Assembly: GCA_963780175.1 (NCBI GenBank)
Contig: CAWAAT010000001.1
Coordinates: 496,001 to 560,000 of the forward strand
Length of the DNA stretch: 64,000 nt
Direction: 5' to 3'
From: Brooklawnia sp963780175
GTDB taxonomy: Bacteria; Actinomycetota; Actinomycetes; Propionibacteriales; Propionibacteriaceae
Shown: piece by piece, positions 8,330 through 17,669 of the stretch
Layout: the number at the start of each line of letters is the position of its first letter
Numbering within the stretch: position 1 is the stretch's first letter
Notes under the pieces: generated by a model
Told to the model about the DNA's origin: nothing
Database searches by the model: none
The model's input: the letters and a program-made list of their open reading frames with translations, nothing else
Program-made: the position numbers and the translations under genes

Positions 8330-11300
8330 ATGAGCACCAGCACACGTCCTGCCACTGGACGCGCCGCCGGGGATCACCGGCTCGCCGTCTGCAGCTGGGC
8401 GGAGGTTTGTGAGGAGGCGGCCCGGCTGGTTCAGGACAATCCCGTGGGGCCGTTGGAGTTGGACATGGTGGTGGTTCCCACTGCCGGGCACCGCCGATCC
8501 CTCTCGCAGGCGATGGCCAGTCGAGCCCCCGGTCCGCAGATCACCGCCGGGCTGGACTTCGTCACGGCGGCGCAGTTGGTCACCACCGTGGCCGGGCGAC
8601 TCGAGGCGTGCGGCTCCCTCCAGCCGGACCACTGGCGCGGCACGTCCCTGAGCTTGGCCATCCTCCAACTGCTGAGGGACCCAGGGTTGGCATCCACCCT
8701 GGAGCCGTTGGCCAACCATGTTGGTGCACCGGGTGCGCGCCCCGGTCGCGCGCACGCCGCGGCCAGCAGGATCGCGGACCTGTTCCGCCGCTACGCCCGC
8801 CAACATCCCGAGATGGTCGAGCAGTGGCGTGCCGGACGCGACACGGGACCCGACCACGGGGCCCTTGCTGAGCGAGACCTGTGGCAACCAGCCCTGTGGC
8901 GAGGACTTCGGGAGTTGTTGGGCCCCGATCCCGCAGAACGTCGCGAACAGACACGCAGCCTGGCCGCGGCGAGTCGGATTCCGGGCCTGCCCCAGCGCAT
9001 CGTCATCTGCCAGGTGGACGACCCTGCACCCGCGGACGTCCAGTTCGTCGACGCCCTCGCCCAACACCACACCGTGCACACCATCACGCTGTCGGGGATC
9101 CCTCGCCGAGCAGCCGCCTGCGGATCGTCGTTCCTCAGGAATCACGCCAGCCGTGCTGCGGTGCTCGAGCCGCTACCCGGACCACCTGCCCGAACCCTGT
9201 TGGCCCGCGTGCAGCACGAGATCCGCCACGACCTGGCGCCCGAGGGGCGACATCGCGCCGACCACTCCTTCCAGGTGCACGCCTGCCATGGCCCCGATCG
9301 ACAGGTTGAGGTGTTGAGGGACGTGCTGTGTGGTCTGTTCTCCGACGACCCATCCCTGCAACCCCGTGACGTGGTGGTGCTGTGCCCCGCGCTCGCGCAG
9401 TACGCACCCCTGATCGCAGCCTCGTTCTGCTGGCGCCTGACGACGACCTGCACCCCGGGCACCGGTTGCGAGCCCAACTGGCGGCGCCGACACTGGCCGC
9501 TGCCAATCCGGTGCTGGCTGTGCTGGCCAGGATCTTCGACCTGTACGGCGGTCGGGCAACCAGTGTCGATCTGATCGACCTGTGTCAGTCCCCCCCGGTC
9601 GCCCAGCGATTCGGATTCGGTCCCGAGGAGCTTGACCGGCTGCACGAACTGGTGGCCGCCGCTGAGATCCGGTGGGGGGTCGATGCTGATCAGCGTCGGC
9701 GCAACGGGGTGCAGGTGCTGCAGTCCACCTGGCTGGCGGGCGTGCAACGGCTCGAGCTGAGCCTGGCGTTGCGCGACCAACCCCCGGTGCATCTGGCCAC
9801 GGTCACCCCGGTGCCGGGGATCGGCGCTTCCGACGCCGAACTGGTGGGTCAACTCGCCGAACTGGTGTCGAGAATCCGCAAGATCTGCCAAGGATTCGAT
9901 GTCCCTGCCGCGGCCACCCAGTGGGTCGCGAGACTCCGGGAGGCCATCGACCTGCTCGTCGAGGTGCCCTTTGGCGATCACTGGCAGCTGAGCCACGCTC
10001 TGGCTGAACTGGCCGACTTGGAGGACCAGGCACACGCCCAGGAGGTTCTTCTGACCGCGGCCGATCTCGAGGTGTGGTTGAGCGACCGGATGAACGCGTC
10101 CAGCCGGCGCCCCAACTACGGCAACGGCTCCCTGCTGTTCACCACACTCGATGACCTGGCCACCGTAGAGGCGAGAGTCATCTGTGTCCTGGGCTTGGAC
10201 GATGCCGTCTTCCCGGGAGCCCCGGGTGTTGACGGTGACGACCTGTTGGCCAGGGGTGCCAGTGGCCGCCAGGACCACTGGAGCGACCGACGCCGTGACG
10301 TGCGACGTCAGCGACTCCTTGACGCGCTGCTCGCCGCGCAGGAGTCGTTCATCGTGATCACCCAGGGTGCTGACGCCGCCACCGGGCAGCCCAGACCGGC
10401 CCCCCTGTGCATTCGCGAACTGCTCGACGCCTGCGCGGTCGAGGGACGAAACGGTCAGTGGCGCGGGGCCGGCGGCCCCGACGCCCTGGTCCGGTGGCAC
10501 CCGCTGCACCCACATGGCTGGCTCGATTTCTCGATAACCGACAGCGAGCGGCCCACCAGCTTCGACCGTCAAGGACTGAGCGGGGCTCGTGCGCTCGACG
10601 AGGGCCCCTCCCGGCGAGCGCCGCTCTGGCGGCTCCACCATGCCGGGGAGATCACACCAGTGGTCGAACTTGATCAGCTCGTCAGCTTCTTCACCCATCC
10701 AGCACGTGACCTGCTGCGCAGATCCACCGGCACCACTCGGTCGTCTTTCAGCCGGGAACTCGAGGTCGCCCTGCCGATTGACCAGGATCCGCGCACCAAC
10801 TGGGCGGTGGGGAACGCGCTGTTCGAGTCACTGGCGGCCGGTCATGATCCCGATGCAGCCCGCAGCTCCGTCTGGCTGGGCGGCCGCGTCCTGCCGGGAA
10901 CGCTCGGTGCCCACGTCATCGACGAGCAACTGGATGCGGCTGCGCGAGTCGCAGCCGTCCTGCGCACGGTCCGACGCGACGATCAGGATCTTGACTGCGA
11001 TATCGAGGTGGGCGGCTCCAGAGTGCAAGGCCGGGTCGGCCCTTTACGGCGGCCGGGTCGTGGTGTCCCGCTTCGGGCACATCAAGCCGGACGATGCCGT
11101 GGCCTGCTGGGTGAGGTTGGTGCTGCTGAGTGCGGCTCACAAGGATCAGTCGCCCACTCTGGAGGGACTGTTGATCGGCAAGCGGTGCTTCAAACTGGCC
11201 GCGCCCGCCCCCGCCCTGGCTCGCCGGCTGCTCGGCGACATGATCACGCTGCGTGCAGACGGGCTCCGGCAGGTGCTGCCGCTGCCGATCCGGACTGCCG

Positions 11301-11572
11301 CCGCCCACGCCGACGTGCTCTGCTTCGACTCCGGGGAGCCGCTGGCGCGCGCCCGGCAGGCCTATCGGTCGGAGGACGACAACTGGAGCTACTTCTTCAG
11401 CACTTTCGACGACCTGACCGAGCCCGGACCCAAGCCCTCGGACCCGCTTCCGGAGAACTCGACCGGGGACGAGGCAACCTCGGGCAGCCGATTCGAACGG
11501 CTGGCCAGCTGGCTGTTCGGCCCCATTGCCACACGTTTGAGCCGATGGCAGCCCGAGCGGGGCCAGCACTGA
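8330..11572 (+). pseudogene. recC: exodeoxyribonuclease V gamma subunit RecC, broken by two frameshifts as read
   Basis: RecC is the Chi-recognising subunit of RecBCD. Homology starts at the ATG at 8330 (AGAGG seven bases upstream) and runs in frame 2 through RDVVVLCPALAQYAPLI. Near 9425-9430 it continues in frame 1 (HRLRAQLAAPTLAAANPVLAV, then AAAEIRWGVDADQRR). Near 11038-11042 it returns to frame 2 (LYGGRVVVSRFGHIKPDD) and ends at a TGA that overlaps the recB ATG (TGATG). The first change needs one extra base, the second one base fewer, the latter inside a CCC run. Total length (1081 codons if repaired) is normal. Either real inactivation or two sequence errors. Confidence 0.85.
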
Positions 11573-14500
11573 TGGGCGTCGACGACTTCCGCTGGGACCA
11601 CCCGCTGCCCAACCCCGGCACCACCACCGTGTTGGAGGCCAGCGCCGGCACCGGCAAGACCTTCACCATCGCAGGGCTCGTGGCCCGGTTCGTCGCCGAC
11701 GGCACACCGCTGGGCGAGATCCTGGCGGTGACCTTCAGCAGGAGGGCCACGGCCGAACTGCGCGACGGCATTCGTGATCGGCTGCTCGCCAGCCGCCAGG
11801 CCGTGCAGCGCGTCCTGCAGGGCGGGGACGTTGGCGCCGACCACGTGAACCAGGTCATCACCTCGGCGGAGCCGACCGTGCTGGCGGAGCGCCTCACCCG
11901 AATGGAGGCGGCACTCGCCCATCTGGACGCGGCACCGATCGTCACGCTGCACACGTTCGCCGCCAGGATGCTGGATGAGCTCGGATTGCTGGCTGATCAC
12001 GATCGCACGATCACCCTCGGCGCCGATCTGGACGTTCTGGCCGATGAAGTGATAGCTGACACCTACCTGGCTGAGGCGCGCTGGAGCCAACTCGGGTGGT
12101 CCTGTGCGCGCCAGTTGGGAGTGGCAGCCACCCGCCACCCCAGGGAACTGCTCCACCCAACCGACGGGAGCGCTGCCCTGCGCGTCGAGTTCGCCGCCCA
12201 GGTGCGTCTCGAGTTCGACCGCCGAAAACGGCGCCGACGCGTCCTCGACTATGACGACATGATCGGGCGGCTGGCCGACTCCCTGAATGATTCACGAACC
12301 GGACCGGCGGCGGCTCAGGCGTTGAGCGAGCGCTTCCGCGTCGTGCTGGTCGACGAGTTCCAGGACACCGATCCGCAGCAGTGGGCTTTCCTGCGAGCGG
12401 GATTCCACGGCCGCTCCACGATGATGCTCATCGGCGACCCAAAACAGGCGATCTATCGTTTCCGGGGTGGTGACATCGAGACCTACTCCGCTGCCAAACG
12501 GTCCGCGGATCGCATCCAGCGACTGGTCGTCAACTACAGGTCCGACGCCGCAGTCGTGGCAGGGGTGGAGATGCTCTTCGGGCCGGTGGATCTCGGGTCC
12601 AGAGCAGCGCCCATCGCGATGACGCGCGTACGCGCGCACGAGGCTGAACCCCGGATCAGAATGGCTGGGCGTCCGCTGGCGGAGGCCGTGCAGGTGCGTG
12701 CCTTGGCGAGCAGTGAGCCGATGGCCATAGGTCCCGCCCGGACGTCGGTTCAGACGGACCTGCTCAACCAGGTGGAATACCTGCTCGCCGGGCAGCACGA
12801 ACTGCGCACACCCGGCGGCGACTGGCGCAAGGTGAGCCCCAATGACATCGTCGTGCTGGTCAACGCCAACAGAGTCGGCCAACAGGTGCACCAGATGCTG
12901 ACCAGCGCTGGGCATTCGTCGGTTTTCAGCGGGGAATCCAGCGTCTTCACCACCGAGGGGGCAAGGGACTGGCTGGTCCTGCTGGAGGCGTTGTCAACGC
13001 CCGACCGCTGGCACCTACGGCGCGCCACGCTGACCAGCCTGGTCGGCTGGACCAGCGCCGATCTGTCCGGCGCAGACGAGGACCGTCTGGTCACCATGAC
13101 CGCCCTGCTGAACCGGTGCGCGCGCCTGCTGGTGGACCAGGGCGTGGCCGCGGTGTTCGAGACGCTGGTCGCCGAACGGGAACTCTACGGGCGGCTGCTG
13201 TCCCAGCCCGAGGGCGAGGCGCTCGTCACTGACCTGCGCCACATTGCTGAGTTCTTGAACGAGGCACAGAGCGACCAACACTCGACCCCTTCCGCGCTCA
13301 CCGAGCAGCTGCGTCGCCGTATCGAGCGTGCCGCGACCAGCCCCGACGAACGGACAAGGCGACTGCCCACCGACAGACCCGCCATCCGCGTGATGACCGT
13401 GCACGCGGCCAAGGGACTGCAGTTCCCGATCGTGCTGTTGCCGCAGGCAGCCGATCGGCACTCCCCCGACCTTGACAAGGACGAACCGATTATCGGGCAC
13501 CTCGATGGGCGAAGGGTGCTCGACGTGGCGCCCCCGCGAGAGCGAGGCAATCGGGCGCAGGACCACCTCGACGAGGAATTGGCCGAATCGCTCCGGTCGT
13601 TCTACGTGGCCTGCACCCGAGCCCAGTCCCTGCTCATCTGCTGGTGGGCGCCCACCGCCTGGAATACCAGCACCTCCGCGCTGCACAGACTCCTGAAGAA
13701 GAACTCCACGGCCGGGACCGCTCCCGACCACGGCTACCTGCTGGGGGACATCTCGGACCTGCCCCGACGCAAGCACGTGGACCTGACGATCGTTGATCCC
13801 TCGACCCTCAACACGAACCGACGCCCCACCCCAAGCGAGAGGGCGTCATCACCGCATCTTCTGGACGTGCGGACGTTCCACGACCACATCGACCGTTCCT
13901 GGGCCCGAACGTCCTACACCGGACTCACCGCTGCCGTGCATGCACACAACTTCGCCACGATGACTGACGAGCACGAGGAGATGGAACTGGCGGCTGAACT
14001 GGACGCATCCACGGCTTCCCCCGACCCTCACCGAGCGGCCGGCACCGAACCCGGCTCGCGGAGTTCGGCGATGGCGCCGCTGCCCGGCGGCGCGCAGTTC
14101 GGCAGTCTGGTGCACGCGGTTCTCGAGGTTGTGGATCCACGGGCCGACGACCTGCGAGGAGATCTTCGGCAAACGTTGGCCGGCCTGGCTGATCGGTTTG
14201 CCGTGGCTGACCTTGATCACGATTCCTTGGTTGAGGGGCTGCACCAGGCCTTGACCACCGGATTGGGAGCGCTGACAGACGGGCTCAGTCTGCGCGATCT
14301 CGGCGCGCGTCACCGGCTGGCCGAGCTGGACTTCGAGTTGCCGCTGGGCTCCGCGGGCCAGCGGGGGACGGTGTCCGATCTCGCGCACCTCTTCGATTCG
14401 ATGCTCACCGCTGATGACCCCCTGCACAGCTACGGTCGCCAACTCCTCGATTCAGCCGCCGCCGGCAGCATCCTGGCCGGCTTCCTCACCGGATCGATCG

Positions 14501-14877
14501 ACGCTGTGGTTCAGGTGCCCTCGAAGGTGCCGCGCTACGTCATCCTGGACTACAAGACGAACAGGGTCCCAACCCGAGCCGATGATCCGCTGACCGCCAG
14601 CCACTATCACCGGGCCGCGATGGCGGAAGCCATGCGTGAAGCGCACTATCCGCTGCAGGCGCTGCTCTACTGTGCAGCCCTGCACCGCTACCTGACCTGG
14701 CGGCTGCCTGGCTACCGACCTGACGTGCATCTGGGCGGTGTCGGCTACCTGTTCGTGCGCGGCATGGTGGGCGAGTCGAACCCAATGATCGACGGCATGC
14801 CCAGTGGCGTCTTCGTCTGGTTGCCTCCCCCCGAGATGGTCGTCGAGGCCTCAAGGATCCTGGCGGGAGGACGATGA
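11572..14877 (+). CDS. recB: exodeoxyribonuclease V beta subunit RecB (helicase-nuclease)
   Basis: 1101-residue SF1 helicase with a C-terminal RecB nuclease domain; the 3'-5' motor and the only nuclease of RecBCD. Motifs are intact: EASAGTGKTFTIAG near residue 20, VLVDEFQDTDPQQW, LIGDPKQAIYRFRGGDIETY, MTVHAAKGLQFP, FYVACTRAQ. The nuclease shows GSLVHAVLEVVD, GSIDAVVQ, ILDYKTNR and the QALLYCAAL helix. The open frame continues upstream into recC because of the recC frameshift, so I place the start at the ATG overlapping the recC stop. It overlaps recD by four bases. Confidence 0.93.
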   Translation: MGVDDFRWDHPLPNPGTTTVLEASAGTGKTFTIAGLVARFVADGTPLGEILAVTFSRRATAELRDGIRDRLLASRQAVQRVLQGGDVGADHVNQVITSAEPTVLAERLTRMEAALAHLDAAPIVTLHTFAARMLDELGLLADHDRTITLGADLDVLADEVIADTYLAEARWSQLGWSCARQLGVAATRHPRELLHPTDGSAALRVEFAAQVRLEFDRRKRRRRVLDYDDMIGRLADSLNDSRTGPAAAQALSERFRVVLVDEFQDTDPQQWAFLRAGFHGRSTMMLIGDPKQAIYRFRGGDIETYSAAKRSADRIQRLVVNYRSDAAVVAGVEMLFGPVDLGSRAAPIAMTRVRAHEAEPRIRMAGRPLAEAVQVRALASSEPMAIGPARTSVQTDLLNQVEYLLAGQHELRTPGGDWRKVSPNDIVVLVNANRVGQQVHQMLTSAGHSSVFSGESSVFTTEGARDWLVLLEALSTPDRWHLRRATLTSLVGWTSADLSGADEDRLVTMTALLNRCARLLVDQGVAAVFETLVAERELYGRLLSQPEGEALVTDLRHIAEFLNEAQSDQHSTPSALTEQLRRRIERAATSPDERTRRLPTDRPAIRVMTVHAAKGLQFPIVLLPQAADRHSPDLDKDEPIIGHLDGRRVLDVAPPRERGNRAQDHLDEELAESLRSFYVACTRAQSLLICWWAPTAWNTSTSALHRLLKKNSTAGTAPDHGYLLGDISDLPRRKHVDLTIVDPSTLNTNRRPTPSERASSPHLLDVRTFHDHIDRSWARTSYTGLTAAVHAHNFATMTDEHEEMELAAELDASTASPDPHRAAGTEPGSRSSAMAPLPGGAQFGSLVHAVLEVVDPRADDLRGDLRQTLAGLADRFAVADLDHDSLVEGLHQALTTGLGALTDGLSLRDLGARHRLAELDFELPLGSAGQRGTVSDLAHLFDSMLTADDPLHSYGRQLLDSAAAGSILAGFLTGSIDAVVQVPSKVPRYVILDYKTNRVPTRADDPLTASHYHRAAMAEAMREAHYPLQALLYCAALHRYLTWRLPGYRPDVHLGGVGYLFVRGMVGESNPMIDGMPSGVFVWLPPPEMVVEASRILAGGR

Positions 14878-16719
14878 TGCCGACCGACACGGATCTTCCG
14901 ATTGCCGCCGGGGGCCTGCTGGGTGACTTCGCCGCAGCGGGTGCCATCGGCTGGAGTGGGGTCCACCTTGCTCGGACGCTGGGCTGGTTGAGCGGCGAGA
15001 GCCAGCCGGAAGTGTTGCTGGCCTGCGCACTGTGTTTGCGTGCCCAGGATGCAGGCTCAGTCTGCCTACCGTTGGACACCGTGGACCGAGCGACCCTCGC
15101 ACTTGAGCCGACCGACGATCAGCAGCCCGGCCTGACGTGGCCCGACGCCGACCAGTGGCTTGCCTTGCTGGCCAGCTCACCCCTGGTGGCGGTCGGCGAG
15201 TCGCCTGCGCCCAACCAGCGTCCCCTTCGGCTGGTGAACCGGCTGTTGTATCTGGAGCGGAACTGGCAGGCCGAGGAACAGGTGCGAACCCAATTGTTGG
15301 CCAGGCTGGAGGTTGCCCCGCCCGACGTGGACGCCGCACGTCTGGAACGGGCGATCGAGCAGGCCTTCCGGCCGTTTGCCGCGTCGGGCGCAACGCCAGC
15401 AGGACGCGGTGGCGACATCCGCCACCAGTTGGACCAGCGTCATCGCTGGTGGCCCGGGGACCGGCAAGACCACCACTATCGCCCAGTTGCTCAGGGTGCT
15501 GGACGACCTCGCCGACCGACGCATGACGGTGGCGCTGGCCGCCTTCACAGGCAAGGCCGCCGCCAGGATGCAGCAGTCCCTTGACGCCTCGCTGGATGCC
15601 ACGGGTATGACGCAGTCCCCCTGGCAGTACCTGCAGGTGAGGCCTGCTTCCACCCTGCACTCGCTGCTCGCCGCTCGCCCGCACGGCAAGTTTGGTCGTA
15701 ATGCCGACAACCCTCTGCCATACGACCTGTTGGTGGTCGACGAGATGTCGATGGTGTCTCTTGACCTCATGGCGGCCCTGCTGGCGGCGCTGCGACCCAG
15801 CACCCGGCTGGTCATGGTGGGCGACCCTCACCAGTTGGCATCGGTGGACGCCGGGGCCGTGCTGGCCGACATCGTCGAAGCCGGTCTGCCGGTGACGCGG
15901 GTGCCTCCTGGTGACAGCGCGCAACCTGCCAGCGCCATCACCGTGCTTGACCATTCGCACCGGTTCTCCGGGCCAATCCAGCAGTTGGCTGACGCCGTGC
16001 GTCAGGCGGATTCCGAGCGCGTGCTTGACCTGCTGGCTTCGGCCGGTGATGCGCTCGCGTGGGTTGAGGTTGACCCTGACCCGGATGCGCTGATCAGGAT
16101 CACCGGTCTGGCCGACGATGTGGTGACCCAGGGTCGCCGGATGCATGCCGCAGCGGTGGCGGGCCTCGACCTGGACGCGCTAGCTGCCCTGGACGCCCAC
16201 CGGATCCTCTGCGCGCACCGGCGCGGACGTTACGGTGTCAGCGGTTGGTCGCGAGCTGTCGAGCAGTTGCTGCGCAGCCGCATCGCAGGCTACGGGCGTG
16301 AGGGCGAATGGTATCTGGGTCGCCCGGTGCTGATCACCCGGAACTCGGCCGACCTTCAGATCGCCAATGGTGACACCGGGGTTGTCACAGCTGGCGGCGA
16401 CGGTCCGGTCGTGGCCTTGTCGTCGGCCTCCGCTGCCCGACGACGCTCACCGTGGTTGCTGGACTCCGTCGAGACAATGCACGCGCTGACTGTCCACAAG
16501 TCGCAAGGCAGCGAGTACCACGGGGTCACCCTGGTTCTGCCATCCGCCGATTCACCGTTGCTGACCCGAGAGCTCCTGTACACGGCGCTCACCCGAGCGC
16601 GACTGCGCATCCGCGTCGTGGCAACCGCGGACTCGATCGCGCAGGCCATCGCCACGCCTGCGCGTCGGGCCACGGGATTGGGTGCCCGGCTCCGCGCGGA
16701 TTCGCCGATGATGAGCTGA
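14874..16719 (+). pseudogene. recD: exodeoxyribonuclease V alpha subunit RecD, one frameshift as read
   Basis: RecD is the 5'-3' helicase of RecBCD. A GGAGG precedes the ATG at 14874, and the N-terminal domain reads in frame 3 to AIEQAFRPFAAS. From about 15386 homology moves to frame 1 (AQRQQDAVATSATSW, then IAGGPGTGKTTTIAQLL). Removing one G from the GGG at 15386-15388 restores a continuous 614-residue protein. Downstream motifs are intact: VVDEMSMVSLDLM, VGDPHQLASVDAGA, TVHKSQGSEY, YTALTRAR. As read, the first frame would end at 15584 without the ATPase. Convergent with nudC. Confidence 0.85.
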
Positions 16720-16749
16720 GTGGTCGACGGTGCGTCAGCTCGCGAGCGG

Positions 16750-17619
16750 TTAGGGAGCTGGGAGCGTGCCGGCTCGCCACGCGTCCAGCACCCGCCCAGC
16801 AACCGACCCCTGTCCCGGAAGTATGAGGCTTCCGTCGGCCACCGCCACCTCGACGTCCTCAGGTGCGTACCAGCCGCCCCATTCCAACTCCTCCCCGTCC
16901 ACGAGGCCGGCTGACCGGCTGCGAGCGACATAGCAGAGCATCAGGGATCGGGGGAACGGCCAGGGTTGCGATCCGAGGAACCGACAGCTATCAACCTTGA
17001 GTTGGGCCTCTTCATAGACCTCCCGGTACACGGCGTTCTCGGCGCTCTCACCCGCCTCGATGAATCCGGCCAGGATGGATGCTCGACCTGGCGGCCAGCT
17101 CCCCTGATGGGCGAGGAAGACGCGGTCACGCTCGTCCAGCACCGCGACGATGACCGCGGGGTCAGTGCGCGGGAAGTGCGCGCGGTCGCACAGCGTGCAC
17201 ACCGCCGAGAACCCACCCTGGGTGCGACGCAGTGCACCGCCGCAGCGAGCGCAGAAGCGCGTCCCGTCAACCCAGTTGAGAACCGCAAGCGCGGCACTGA
17301 CGAGCTGCTGCTGCATGTGGCTGAGCTTGGCGTCCCGGATCGTGGCCCCACCGTCGATGTCTTCCACCCGGCGGGCGAACCACGCCACGTGCTCGACGAT
17401 TCCGAGGAAGGCCACATTCTCGTCGAAGTCCCCCACCGGCGGCGACCCGAAGGGGTCCACCAGGAAGCGGGACTGAGCATCCACCAGCAGCAGTCGGGAC
17501 GTACTGCTGGCCCACATCCGCTGGAGCGCGTCATCATCGCGCAACTCGGCGGACCGTTGGAGCAGGGGCGGGAGATCCCACGGATGAAGATCAATGGGTG
17601 TCAGATTGTCCGAGCTCAT
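16750..17619 (-). CDS. nudC: NAD+ diphosphatase NudC (Nudix hydrolase)
   Basis: 289-residue Nudix enzyme that splits NAD(H) to NMN(H) and AMP and, in characterised homologues, removes NAD caps from RNA. It has an N-terminal domain, a four-cysteine zinc ribbon (Cys123, 126, 141, 144), and the Nudix box at about 185-207 (GFIEAGESAENAVYREVYEE). The NudC signature SQPWPFP lies at 217-223. All catalytic glutamates are present, although the usual glycine near the end of the box is replaced. It sits between recD and adnB, matching the mycobacterial position of nudC between uvrD2 and adnB. Confidence 0.95.
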   Translation of the reverse strand: MSSDNLTPIDLHPWDLPPLLQRSAELRDDDALQRMWASSTSRLLLVDAQSRFLVDPFGSPPVGDFDENVAFLGIVEHVAWFARRVEDIDGGATIRDAKLSHMQQQLVSAALAVLNWVDGTRFCARCGGALRRTQGGFSAVCTLCDRAHFPRTDPAVIVAVLDERDRVFLAHQGSWPPGRASILAGFIEAGESAENAVYREVYEEAQLKVDSCRFLGSQPWPFPRSLMLCYVARSRSAGLVDGEELEWGGWYAPEDVEVAVADGSLILPGQGSVAGRVLDAWRAGTLPAP

Positions 17620-17669
17620 GGGGCGAGGCTACCCAAGAACGGGAGTAGCCCGATAACCCGCTCCCTTGC

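Noticed and set aside
9382..14877. A single 1831-residue protein
   Set aside because: It joins the middle of RecC to RecB only because of the recC frameshifts; RecB starts at 11572 where the true recC frame stops.
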